Shown here piece by piece: positions 1 through 7,829 of a stretch of 13,531 nt of DNA. Position numbers and translations under genes: made by a program. Location: NCBI GenBank assembly GCA_902488835.1, contig CABTXQ010000032.1:1-13531 (forward strand), given 5' to 3'. The notes under the pieces were generated by a model, which saw only the letters and a program-made list of their open reading frames with translations, was not told the DNA's origin and did no database searches. Source of the stretch: an uncultured Ileibacterium sp. (GTDB taxonomy: Bacteria; Bacillota; Clostridia; Peptostreptococcales; Anaerovoracaceae). Numbering within the stretch: the first letter of the stretch is position 1; every line of letters begins with the position of its first letter.

Positions 1-977
1 AATGGGGTGTGTCTTCCGCCCTCTTCCTTCTTCAGTACATATACCTGTCCCTTGAACTTTGTATGTGGCTTTATCGTTCCTATTGCCGCTAGTACCTGTC
101 CTCTTTCTATCTCGTCTCTCTGGACTCCTCTTAACAGTGCTCCGATATTGTCTCCTGTCTCTGCCTTGTCGAGTGTCTTCTTGAACATCTCTACTCCGGT
201 TACAACTACCTTCCTCTTCTCGTCAGTTAGTCCTACCAGTTCTACCTCGTCACCTACTTCGAGTGTTCCTCTCTCTACTCTTCCTGTTGCTACTGTTCCT
301 CTTCCTGTTATTGAGAATACGTCCTCTACAGGCATCAGGAATGGCTTGTCATTATCTCTTTCTGGCTCTGGTATGTATGAGTCTACTGCTTCCATCAGCT
401 CTACTACCTTGTCTCCCCACTCGCCTGCTGGGTCTTCAAGTGCCTTTAGTGCTGATCCTCTGACGATTGGTGTGTCATCTCCTGGGAATTCATATTCATC
501 CAATAGCTCTCTTACTTCCATCTCTACCAGGTCTAGAAGTTCTTCGTCATCTACCATATCACACTTATTTAGGAACACGATGATATATGGTACTCCTACC
601 TGTCTTGATAGAAGGATATGCTCTCTTGTCTGTGGCATTGGTCCATCTGTTGCTGCTACTACAAGGATTGCTCCATCCATCTGTGCTGCTCCGGTAATCA
701 TGTTCTTTACATAGTCTGCGTGTCCCGGGCAGTCTACGTGTGCGTAGTGTCTGTTTGGTGTCTCATATTCTACGTGTGATGATGAGATCGTGATTCCTCT
801 TGCCTTCTCTTCCGGTGCCTTATCTATCTGGTCAAATGCTACGTCTGCTCCTACTCCATATCTGTTGTGCAGTACCTTTGTTATTGCCGCTGTCAATGTC
901 GTCTTTCCGTGGTCTACGTGTCCAATTGTTCCGATATTGATATGCGGTTTTGTCCTTTCAAATTTCTCCTTTGCCAT
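1..977 (-). CDS. tuf: Elongation factor Tu (3' end cut off by the window)
   Basis: EF-Tu is the GTPase that delivers aminoacyl-tRNA to the ribosomal A site. The ATG at 977-975 opens [20 protein letters not shown] and the frame stays open for 325 codons to the window edge, so about 70 C-terminal residues (the rest of domain III) are missing. The GTPase motifs are complete: P-loop GHVDHGKT at residues 19-26, switch I RGITIS at 60-65, DCPGH at 82-86 with the catalytic His86, NKCD at 137-140, and SAL at 175-177. Domain II follows ([13 protein letters not shown]). A ribosome binding site AGGAGGG lies just upstream, 22 bases after fusA. Codon choice is extreme: Gly is almost always GGA, Val GTA, Ala GCA, and His nearly always CAC, more biased than in the neighbours and typical of a very highly expressed gene. 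Identity is certain; whether a second tuf copy exists elsewhere cannot be seen here. Confidence 0.98.
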   Translation of the reverse strand, partial: MAKEKFERTKPHINIGTIGHVDHGKTTLTAAITKVLHNRYGVGADVAFDQIDKAPEEKARGITISSSHVEYETPNRHYAHVDCPGHADYVKNMITGAAQMDGAILVVAATDGPMPQTREHILLSRQVGVPYIIVFLNKCDMVDDEELLDLVEMEVRELLDEYEFPGDDTPIVRGSALKALEDPAGEWGDKVVELMEAVDSYIPEPERDNDKPFLMPVEDVFSITGRGTVATGRVERGTLEVGDEVELVGLTDEKRKVVVTGVEMFKKTLDKAETGDNIGALLRGVQRDEIERGQVLAAIGTIKPHTKFKGQVYVLKKEEGGRHTP

Positions 978-999
978 GTTTCCCTCCTAATTTGATATT

Positions 1000-3066
1000 T
1001 TACTTTGCAATTTTTTCTTGAATGCTTTCCGGCATCTTGTCAAAATGATCCATCTGCATTACATAAGTTCCTCTACCCTGTGTCTTTGAACGCAGGTCTG
1101 TTGCATATCCGAACATTTCTGAAAGCGGAACAAGCCCTCTGACATTTACTATGCCGTTGTTCATATCGCTTCCTTCAATCTTACCTCTTCTTGAGCTTAT
1201 ATCACCTATGATGTCTCCCATATGATTCTCTGGGACAGTTACCTCAACCTTGAAGATAGGTTCCAGAAGAACTGGATTTGCCTTAAGTACAGCTTCTCTG
1301 AATGCCATAGATGCTGCAATCTTAAATGCCATATCTGATGAGTCAACCTCATGATATGAACCATCATACAGTTCTACTCCTACATCCACTACCTGATATC
1401 CGGCAACAGGACCCGTCTGCATAGCTTCGACGATACCCTCCTGAATCTTAGGAATATATTCTTTAGGAATTGCTCCTCCTGTAATCGAATCCTTGAATTC
1501 AAATCCTGAGCCCGGCTCTGTTGGATATACCTTGATCTTAACGTGTCCGTATTGTCCGTGACCACCAGACTGCTTAGCATACTTGTGATCAACGTCAACT
1601 GCCTTGGTGATAGTCTCCTTATATGATACCTGAGGTTTTCCTACATTAGCTTCAACCTTGAACTCTCTTAGGAGTCTGTCAACAATTATCTCAAGATGAA
1701 GTTCTCCCATGCCGGCAATTATTGTCTGTCCGGTCTCTTTATTCGTATAAGTTTTGAATGTAGGGTCCTCTTCAGAAAGCTTATTAAGGGCTATACCCAT
1801 CTTTTCCTGACCTGCTTTTGTCTTAGGTTCTATCGCTATCTCAATTACAGGATCAGGGAAATCCATTGATTCGAGTACTATAGGATTGTCTTCATCACAG
1901 AGAGTATCTCCTGTTGTCGTAGTTTTTAATCCTACAGCTGCAGCAATATCTCCGGCATAAACCTTATCGATTTCCTGTCTATGATTTGCATGCATCTGAA
2001 GAATTCTTCCTATTCTCTCTCTCTTCTCTTTTGTTGCATTAAATACATATGATCCTGTCGAAAGCGTACCGGAATAAACTCTGAAAAATGCAAGCTTACC
2101 TACATAAGGATCTGCAACTATCTTGAATGCAAGAGCTGAGAATGGCTCTTTATCTGAAGACTTTCTCTCGCTTTCTTCTTCTGTTTCAGGAATAACTCCC
2201 TTTATAGCAGGAATATCTATAGGTGAAGGCATATAGTCAACTACTCCATCAAGTAACATCTGTACCCCCTTGTTCTTATATGCCGATCCGCAGAACATAG
2301 GGAATAACTCACCTGCTATAGTTGCTTTTCTCAATGCTTTCTTTATATCTTCAATTGGTATTTCTTCGCCTTCTAGATACATCATCATAAGATCTTCATC
2401 TGTATCAGCGACTGCCTCAAGAAGCTTATCTCTCCAAGCTTCTGCTTCAGCCTTCATTGACTCTGGGATTTCTTCTTCTTCTATTACCTTACCAAGGTCA
2501 TCCTTGTATACCTCAGCATCCATCTTCAAAAGATCTATAATCCCTGTAAACTGATTCTCCGATCCAATTGGAATTTGCACCGGCACCGGCTTAACCTTCA
2601 ATCTGTCATGAATCGTATCTATTACATGAAAGAAATTAGCTCCAAGTACGTCCATCTTGTTTACAAAAATTATTCTTGGAACATTGTATCTTTCCGCCTG
2701 TCTCCAAACAGTCTCAGACTGTGGCTCTACTCCTTCTTTTGCAGATAGAACCATTACTGCACCGTCGAGAACACGAAGCGATCTTTCAACCTCTACAGTA
2801 AAATCCACATGTCCAGGTGTGTCTATGATGTTGATCCTGTGGTTATTCCATTGCGCTGTAGTAGCTGCAGATGTAATTGTAATACCACGCTCCTGCTCCT
2901 GCGCCATAAAGTCCATTGTAGCTGCGCCATCATGAGTCTCGCCTATTTTGTGAGTTTTTCCTGTGTAAAATAGAATTCTCTCTGTAGTTGTTGTCTTTCC
3001 GGCATCGATATGAGCCATTATTCCGATATTTCTTGTTCTCTCCAACGGAAAACTTCTACCAGCCAT
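1000..3066 (-). CDS. fusA: Elongation factor G
   Basis: EF-G is the GTPase that drives translocation of tRNA and mRNA and, with RRF, splits ribosomes. The 688 residues match the usual length of about 690-700. GTPase motifs: AHIDAGKT at residues 18-25, switch I ERGITIT at 59-65, DTPGH at 82-86 with the catalytic His86, NKMD at 136-139, and GSA at 260-262. Domain IV carries GSYHEVDSS, with His572 matching the tip histidine known as His583 in E. coli. The domain IV loop reads SGGHGQYG (His503) where many bacterial EF-G proteins have SGGRGQYG. The start is supported by GGGAGGAG six bases upstream of the ATG. The gene begins 16 bases after the rpsG stop and ends 22 bases before tuf, as expected for tight str-operon coupling. 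This copy is in the canonical str position, so it is the housekeeping EF-G rather than a specialised paralogue. Confidence 0.98.
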   Translation of the reverse strand: MAGRSFPLERTRNIGIMAHIDAGKTTTTERILFYTGKTHKIGETHDGAATMDFMAQEQERGITITSAATTAQWNNHRINIIDTPGHVDFTVEVERSLRVLDGAVMVLSAKEGVEPQSETVWRQAERYNVPRIIFVNKMDVLGANFFHVIDTIHDRLKVKPVPVQIPIGSENQFTGIIDLLKMDAEVYKDDLGKVIEEEEIPESMKAEAEAWRDKLLEAVADTDEDLMMMYLEGEEIPIEDIKKALRKATIAGELFPMFCGSAYKNKGVQMLLDGVVDYMPSPIDIPAIKGVIPETEEESERKSSDKEPFSALAFKIVADPYVGKLAFFRVYSGTLSTGSYVFNATKEKRERIGRILQMHANHRQEIDKVYAGDIAAAVGLKTTTTGDTLCDEDNPIVLESMDFPDPVIEIAIEPKTKAGQEKMGIALNKLSEEDPTFKTYTNKETGQTIIAGMGELHLEIIVDRLLREFKVEANVGKPQVSYKETITKAVDVDHKYAKQSGGHGQYGHVKIKVYPTEPGSGFEFKDSITGGAIPKEYIPKIQEGIVEAMQTGPVAGYQVVDVGVELYDGSYHEVDSSDMAFKIAASMAFREAVLKANPVLLEPIFKVEVTVPENHMGDIIGDISSRRGKIEGSDMNNGIVNVRGLVPLSEMFGYATDLRSKTQGRGTYVMQMDHFDKMPESIQEKIAK

Positions 3067-3082
3067 TAATAACTCCTCCCGA

Positions 3083-3553
3083 CTACCATCTGAAATGTGC
3101 GAATGCCTTGTTTGCTGCTGCCATCTTGTGAGTATCTTCCTTCTTCTTTACAGAAGCTCCGGAATTATTTGCAGCATCCATAAGCTCCGCTGCAAGTCTT
3201 TCCGACATGGTTTTCTCGCCTCTTAGTCTGGTATATTTGGTAAGCCATCTAAGCGCCAGAGTCTGTCTTCTCTCCGGTCTTACCTCTATTGGCACCTGGT
3301 AATTCGCACCACCGATTCTTCTTGCTTTAACTTCTAATACAGGCATGATATTGTTCATCGCCTCTTCAAATACTTCCATTGCCTCCTTGCCTGTCTTTTC
3401 TTTGATTGTATCAAAGGCATCATAGACAATTCCTTGGGCAATTCCTTTCTTACCGTCCAGCATAATGCTGTTGATAAGCTTGGCAACTGTTACACTGCCA
3501 TATAACGGATCTGGAAGTACTTCTCTCTTTGGTATATTACCTTTTCTTGGCAC
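3083..3553 (-). CDS. rpsG: 30S ribosomal protein S7, GTG start
   Basis: S7 is the primary binding protein that nucleates assembly of the 30S head and contacts the E-site region. I place the start at the GTG at 3553-3551, giving 156 residues that begin [16 protein letters not shown], the family's normal length and N-terminus. The ribosome binding site AAGGAGGG lies at the right distance from this GTG. An ATG 16 codons further upstream is in frame, but the added residues resemble nothing in S7 and would translate the ribosome binding site itself. The S7 beta-hairpin is at about residues 76-91 ([16 protein letters not shown]), and the protein ends with the characteristic FAHFRW. The gene follows rpsL after a 94-base structured spacer and precedes fusA by 16 bases. 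In E. coli, S7 represses its own translation by binding the rpsL-rpsG spacer; whether that happens here is open. Confidence 0.97.
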   Translation of the reverse strand: MPRKGNIPKREVLPDPLYGSVTVAKLINSIMLDGKKGIAQGIVYDAFDTIKEKTGKEAMEVFEEAMNNIMPVLEVKARRIGGANYQVPIEVRPERRQTLALRWLTKYTRLRGEKTMSERLAAELMDAANNSGASVKKKEDTHKMAAANKAFAHFRW

Positions 3554-3560
3554 TTCTCTT

Positions 3561-3568
3561 CCCTCCTT
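3561..3568 (-). promoter_or_regulatory. Ribosome binding site that fixes the rpsG GTG start
   Basis: On the minus strand the site reads CAAGGAGG, followed by GAAGAGAA and then GTG. It is a near-perfect anti-16S complement at a normal distance from the GTG at 3553. This decides for the 156-residue form of S7 over an in-frame ATG upstream at 3601. It lies about ten bases downstream of the predicted three-way junction in the spacer, so folding or protein binding there could affect its access. Confidence 0.85.
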
Positions 3569-3577
3569 GTGCTTTTG

Positions 3578-3643
3578 GGGTACTCGAACGGTTTCTAACA
3601 CCGTTCGTGGGCCTTAATATATCTATATTAAGGGCATTTACCC
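3578..3643 (-). promoter_or_regulatory. Predicted three-way-junction RNA in the rpsL-rpsG spacer
   Basis: Starting five bases after the rpsL stop codon, the transcript can form three helices. The closing helix pairs GGGTA (3643-3639) with TACCC (3582-3578). The second is a perfect 10-bp hairpin, CCTTAATATA (3633-3624) with TATATTAAGG (3621-3612). The third is a perfect 8-bp hairpin, CGAACGGT (3607-3600) with ACCGTTCG (3592-3585), with loop GTTAGAA. The linkers are AATGC, CCCA and AG. No U-run follows either hairpin, so it is not an intrinsic terminator. Its place just before the rpsG ribosome binding site is where E. coli S7 binds its own mRNA. The pairings are visible; a role in S7 autoregulation is inference, and I see no clear match to the 16S S7 site. 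Confidence 0.6.
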
Positions 3644-3647
3644 GAAA

Positions 3648-4064
3648 TTACTTCTTCTTTGGTCTCTTTGCTCCATACTTGGACCTTGCTTGACCGCGAT
3701 CCGATACTCCTGCAGCATCCAGTACTCCTCTTACAATATGGTATCTGACACCCGGAAGATCTTTTACTCTTCCTCCTCTTACAAGAACGACGCTATGCTC
3801 TTGAAGATTATGCCCTACACCCGGTATATAAGCGGAGACCTCAATCCCATTAGTCAAACGCACCCTTGCTACCTTACGCAAAGCTGAATTAGGCTTCTTA
3901 GGTGTTACAGTCTTTACTGCTACACATACGCCTCTTTTCTGTGGTGAATTAACTGTAGTCTGAACCCTTCTTAGCGTATTTGTGTTCTTGCTTAATGCAG
4001 GTGATGTAGACTTATGTGTTAATCTTGTTCTGCTCTGACGAACTAATTGGTTAATTGTAGGCAT
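3648..4064 (-). CDS. rpsL: 30S ribosomal protein S12
   Basis: S12 sits at the decoding centre of the 30S subunit and controls accuracy. The start is the ATG at 4064-4062, giving 138 residues that begin [25 protein letters not shown] lies six bases upstream. An earlier in-frame ATG at 4106 would add 14 residues ([14 protein letters not shown]) absent from the family and encoded partly by the ribosome binding site. Compared with the 124-residue E. coli protein there is an insertion of about 13 residues around positions 25-38 ([14 protein letters not shown]), usual in Gram-positive S12. Lys56 and Lys101 correspond to the two classical streptomycin-resistance lysines (43 and 88 in E. coli) and are unaltered, so no such resistance is predicted. 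Asp102 matches the aspartate that is methylthiolated in many bacteria. rpoC lies 73 bases upstream, with no L7Ae-like gene between them. Confidence 0.98.
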   Translation of the reverse strand: MPTINQLVRQSRTRLTHKSTSPALSKNTNTLRRVQTTVNSPQKRGVCVAVKTVTPKKPNSALRKVARVRLTNGIEVSAYIPGVGHNLQEHSVVLVRGGRVKDLPGVRYHIVRGVLDAAGVSDRGQARSKYGAKRPKKK

Positions 4065-4070
4065 TATATT

Positions 4071-4080
4071 CCTCCTTTCT
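4071..4080 (-). promoter_or_regulatory. Ribosome binding site that fixes the rpsL start
   Basis: The minus strand reads AGAAAGGAGG, then AATATA, then ATG. This near-ideal spacing selects the ATG at 4064 over the longer in-frame start at 4106, which has no comparable site. Confidence 0.88.
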
Positions 4081-4098
4081 TCTTTAATGTATATCAAG

Positions 4099-4123
4099 CA
4101 CCCCAAGACGATGATCCGGGGTG
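4099..4123 (-). promoter_or_regulatory. GC-rich hairpin in the rpoC-rpsL spacer
   Basis: On the transcript, CACCCC (4123-4118) pairs perfectly with GGGGTG (4104-4099) around a 13-base loop, 14 bases after the rpoC stop codon and about 18 bases before the rpsL ribosome binding site. The sequence that follows (CTTGATATAC) has no U-run, so this is not a normal intrinsic terminator. It may be an mRNA processing or stability element, or part of a translational control site for S12. Only the pairing is visible; the role is unknown. Confidence 0.45.
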
Positions 4124-4137
4124 GCTCGAACGATTAA

Positions 4138-7100
4138 TTATATCAGTCTGCCACTCTCAATGTCAATCTTATTTAGAGTAGCAGGCTCAATTTCAGATGA
4201 CTCATTTCCATCTTCGTCATCTGAAATGACTGATGCTCGGTTCATATACTGCTCATATTCACCATAATCAACTTGAATATTTCTATACGCTTTCATTCCA
4301 GTTCCTGCCGGTATCAATTTACCGATCATTACATTTTCCTTTAATCCTATCAGGTGATCTGTCTTCCCTTTGACAGCCGCATCTGTTAAGACCCTGGTTG
4401 TCTCCTGGAATGACGCTGCTGAGAGGAATGAACTTGTAGCAAGTGCAGCCTTTGTGATTCCAAGTAAAACTCTATTGTATTTTGCCTCTGAAAGACCTGA
4501 ATTAATTGCCTCTTCGTTAGCCTTGTCAATCTCAAACTTGCTATATGTGCTTCCCGGAAGAAGGCCTGTGTCTCCTGAGTCTATAATCTTATACTTAGAC
4601 AACATCCTGCTTATTATCATCTCGATGTGCTTGTCATTGATGTCTACACCCTGTTGTTTATATACCTTCTGAACTTCACTTAGAAGATATTGATATACTC
4701 CGTCAACACCAAGAATTCTCATTATATCTTGAGGATTTAGAGGTCCGGGCGTGAGATTTCTACCTGCATACACCTTGTCCCCTGTTTTTTTGTTGAACAG
4801 TTTCGAATTCTCATAGCTGATCTTATATTCACGGACTTTTCCGTCGCCTTCATCAACATGAACATAGGTTCTGTTATCACTTCTATGTTCAATATTTTCA
4901 ATAACACCGTCATGTTCAACAATATCTGCAAGTCCCTTAGGATTCCTTGATTCAAACAGTTCCTCAACTCTAGGAAGACCTGATGTTATGTCATTTCCTG
5001 CGACTCCGCCTGTATGGAAAGTTCTCATCGTAAGCTGAGTTCCCGGTTCTCCAATCGACTGTGCAGCAATAATACCTACCGCTTCTCCTGGAAGAACCTT
5101 TGTTCCTGTCGCAAGATTTCTTCCGTAGCATTTAGCACATACACCGCGTTCGCTTTTACAGGTCATTATCGATCTTATCTTTACGGATTTTATTCCGAGA
5201 TCTTCGATTTCTGATGCTATTTCATCTGTTATCTCTTCATCTTTGGCACATATGAGTTTATTGTTTTTCGGATTTACTATATCTTCAGCAGCAAATCTGC
5301 CCCTAATCCTTTCAGATAGGTGTTCGATGATGCTCTCATGTCCTACATCAGTTGAATCTGTGTCGACAAGTGCAGAAATCTCTATTCCTTCATCCGTTTT
5401 GCAATCATCTTCAGTAACTATTACGCTGTGAGACACATCGACAAGACGCCTTGTCAAATAACCAGAATCCGCAGTTCTTAGTGCTGTATCAGCAAGACCT
5501 TTACGTGCACCGTTAGCAGATATGAAATATTCCAGGATTGAAAGCCCCTCTCTAAAGTTGGCTTTTACAGGTACTTCTACTACATGACCGGTCGCATTAG
5601 CCATAAGTCCACGCATACCGCCGATTTGACTTATTTGTCTTTCGTTACCTCTAGCACCTGACTTTGCCATTATATTCAGGTTGTTCATAGGATCAAGCGA
5701 TTTCATAAGTGCTGAAGAAACCATTGCCGTCGCATTTTCCCAAGTTTTTTGAACTAATGCCTTTCTTTTCTCATCAGTCAATGTACCTTTTGAATACTCG
5801 TGTTCAATTTCATCTACTCTCTTGTCCGCCTTTGCAACAATGGTATACTTTTCTTCCGGAACAACCATGTCTGAAACGCTGATTGTGACTGCAGCAAGTG
5901 TAGAGTATTTATAACCCATACTCTTAACGTAATCGAGCATTAGAACGGTCTTTGTGTTGCCATGTTTCTTAAAGCATGCTCCTATAATCTGCTCAAGTTG
6001 TTTCTTGCCGCAAAGGAAATCAATTTCGAGACCATATGGATCTTTATTTCTATCGACAAACCCCATATCCTGAGGAAGACCTTGGTTAAATATAAACCTT
6101 CCTACGGTCGACTCAACTCTTGAACCTTCCTTATCATTTTTATCAGCATACATTCTTACCTTGACCTTTGCATGTATGCCAACTACGCCGTCCTGATAAG
6201 CCATCATCATCTCATCAAGATCACTAAAGCATTTACCGTCGCCCTTTTCATCTGGTCTATTACGTTCTTCACTACCAGGATGTGTAAGATAATATGTACC
6301 AAGTATCATGTCCTGTGTAGGAATTGTAATCGGTGAACCATCCTTCGGTGCCAGTATATTATTTACAGAAAGCATGAGGAATCTTGCCTCTGCCTGGGCT
6401 TCGACAGAAAGCGGTACATGTACAGCCATCTGATCTCCATCGAAGTCAGCATTAAATGCTGTGCATACAAGTGGATGAAGCTTAATAGCTTTTCCTTCAA
6501 CAAGTACGGGTTCAAATGCCTGGATTCCAAGTCTATGAAGTGTCGGTGCTCTGTTTAGTAAAACAGGATGATCCTTTATCACATAGTCAAGTGCATCCCA
6601 GACTTCTGGTGCCATTTTCTCAACCATGTTCTTTGCACTCTTTATATTCTGCGCATCTCCCTTTTCAACAAGGTCCTTCATTATGAACGGTTTAAAAAGT
6701 TCAAGTGCCATTGTCTTTGGAAGACCACACTGATAGAATTTCAGTTCAGGGCCTACAACAATTACCGATCTTCCCGAGTAATCGACTCTTTTACCAAGCA
6801 AATTCTGACGGAACCTACCTTGCTTGCCTTTAAGCATGTCTGAAAGAGACTTAAGCTGTCTTCCTGCAGCACCTGTTACCGCTCTTCCCCTTCTTCCGTT
6901 ATCAATGAGTGAATCCACTGATTCTTGGAGCATTCTTTTTTCGTTCCTTACAATTATATCAGGAGCTCCAAGTTCAATAAGTTTCTTCAGTCTGTTATTT
7001 CTATTGATAACTCTTCTGTAAAGATCATTAAGATCTGAAGTTGCAAATCTTCCGCCATCAAGTTGAACCATAGGTCTCAAATCAGGTGGAATTACCGGAA

Positions 7101-7812
7101 TGACCTCAAGAATCATCCATTCAGGCTTATTTCCGCTCTGTCTTAATGCTTCAATAACCTCAAGTCTCTTCACAAGTCTTGCCTTAGTCTGTCCCTTTGC
7201 CTTTTCAAGCTCTTCTCTTAGCTCAGATTCAAGCTTGTCAGGGTCCACCCTGGACAGCAATTCTTTTATCGCTTCCGCTCCCGTTCCAGCCTTGAAATCT
7301 CTACCATACAGATTTTTAGCCTCATTATATTTAATTTCATCAATAAGCTCTTTATATTTTAGCGTAGATTCTCCCGGTTCAATAACTACATAAGAAGCAA
7401 AATAGAGAACTCTTTCAAGGTTCTTAGGTGTCATATCAAGTACTAAACCTATTCTTGAAGGTATGCCCTTAAAATACCATATATGAGAAACTGGTGATGC
7501 GAGCTTTATATGCCCCATACGTTCTCTTCTTACTTTCGCTCTCGTTATCTCAACTCCGCAAACAGGGCATATCATGCCCTTAAAGCGAATTTTGCTGTAT
7601 TTTCCGGCTGGACATGCACATGTCCAATCCTTGGTCGGTCCAAATATCCTTTCGCAGAAAAGGCCATCACGTTCAGGCTTAAGACTTCTGTAGTTAATTG
7701 TTTCAGGCTTTGTTACTTCACCATGCGACCATTCAAGCATTTTCTCTGTAGAAGCTAGCTTAATCTGCAGGGATTCAAAATTTCCTAAATCATAATTCAC
7801 ATTCTTGCTCAT
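4138..7812 (-). CDS. rpoC: DNA-directed RNA polymerase subunit beta'
   Basis: Beta' forms half of the polymerase active-site cleft and binds the catalytic magnesium. The 1224 residues are normal for a Gram-positive beta' without the large insertions of other phyla. Visible in order: the N-terminal zinc site with Cys65, Cys67, Cys82 and Cys85; the metal-binding NADFDGDQM at residues 454-462 with Asp456, Asp458 and Asp460; the bridge helix at about 768-795 ([21 protein letters not shown]); the second zinc site Cys804, Cys885, Cys892 and Cys895; and the trigger loop [10 protein letters not shown] with Met929, Arg930 and His933. The protein ends with an acidic stretch ([14 protein letters not shown]) before a short tail. 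The ATG at 7812 has GGGAGG upstream and lies 17 bases after the rpoB stop, so the two subunits are almost certainly translated in step from one mRNA. No frameshift or missing catalytic residue is seen. Confidence 0.99.
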   Translation of the reverse strand: MSKNVNYDLGNFESLQIKLASTEKMLEWSHGEVTKPETINYRSLKPERDGLFCERIFGPTKDWTCACPAGKYSKIRFKGMICPVCGVEITRAKVRRERMGHIKLASPVSHIWYFKGIPSRIGLVLDMTPKNLERVLYFASYVVIEPGESTLKYKELIDEIKYNEAKNLYGRDFKAGTGAEAIKELLSRVDPDKLESELREELEKAKGQTKARLVKRLEVIEALRQSGNKPEWMILEVIPVIPPDLRPMVQLDGGRFATSDLNDLYRRVINRNNRLKKLIELGAPDIIVRNEKRMLQESVDSLIDNGRRGRAVTGAAGRQLKSLSDMLKGKQGRFRQNLLGKRVDYSGRSVIVVGPELKFYQCGLPKTMALELFKPFIMKDLVEKGDAQNIKSAKNMVEKMAPEVWDALDYVIKDHPVLLNRAPTLHRLGIQAFEPVLVEGKAIKLHPLVCTAFNADFDGDQMAVHVPLSVEAQAEARFLMLSVNNILAPKDGSPITIPTQDMILGTYYLTHPGSEERNRPDEKGDGKCFSDLDEMMMAYQDGVVGIHAKVKVRMYADKNDKEGSRVESTVGRFIFNQGLPQDMGFVDRNKDPYGLEIDFLCGKKQLEQIIGACFKKHGNTKTVLMLDYVKSMGYKYSTLAAVTISVSDMVVPEEKYTIVAKADKRVDEIEHEYSKGTLTDEKRKALVQKTWENATAMVSSALMKSLDPMNNLNIMAKSGARGNERQISQIGGMRGLMANATGHVVEVPVKANFREGLSILEYFISANGARKGLADTALRTADSGYLTRRLVDVSHSVIVTEDDCKTDEGIEISALVDTDSTDVGHESIIEHLSERIRGRFAAEDIVNPKNNKLICAKDEEITDEIASEIEDLGIKSVKIRSIMTCKSERGVCAKCYGRNLATGTKVLPGEAVGIIAAQSIGEPGTQLTMRTFHTGGVAGNDITSGLPRVEELFESRNPKGLADIVEHDGVIENIEHRSDNRTYVHVDEGDGKVREYKISYENSKLFNKKTGDKVYAGRNLTPGPLNPQDIMRILGVDGVYQYLLSEVQKVYKQQGVDINDKHIEMIISRMLSKYKIIDSGDTGLLPGSTYSKFEIDKANEEAINSGLSEAKYNRVLLGITKAALATSSFLSAASFQETTRVLTDAAVKGKTDHLIGLKENVMIGKLIPAGTGMKAYRNIQVDYGEYEQYMNRASVISDDEDGNESSEIEPATLNKIDIESGRLI

Positions 7813-7829
7813 TATTTCCTCCCTTTTAA

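Noticed and set aside
7..714. Long plus-strand open frame rich in Ser, Thr and Pro
   Set aside because: It lies wholly antisense to tuf, whose reading frame is unmistakable. The open antisense frame is explained by the strong codon bias of tuf, and no ribosome binding site or family resemblance is seen.
3554..3601. A longer S7 starting at an upstream ATG
   Set aside because: The extra 16 residues translate the ribosome binding site and match nothing in S7; the GTG start gives the standard 156-residue protein.
4065..4106. A longer S12 starting at 4106
   Set aside because: The extension includes the ribosome binding site and precedes the conserved MPTINQLVR start, so the ATG at 4064 is the real start.
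4118..4133. tRNA T-arm-like sequence (GTTCGAGCC)
   Set aside because: No acceptor stem, anticodon arm or D arm can be formed around it in the short rpoC-rpsL spacer.
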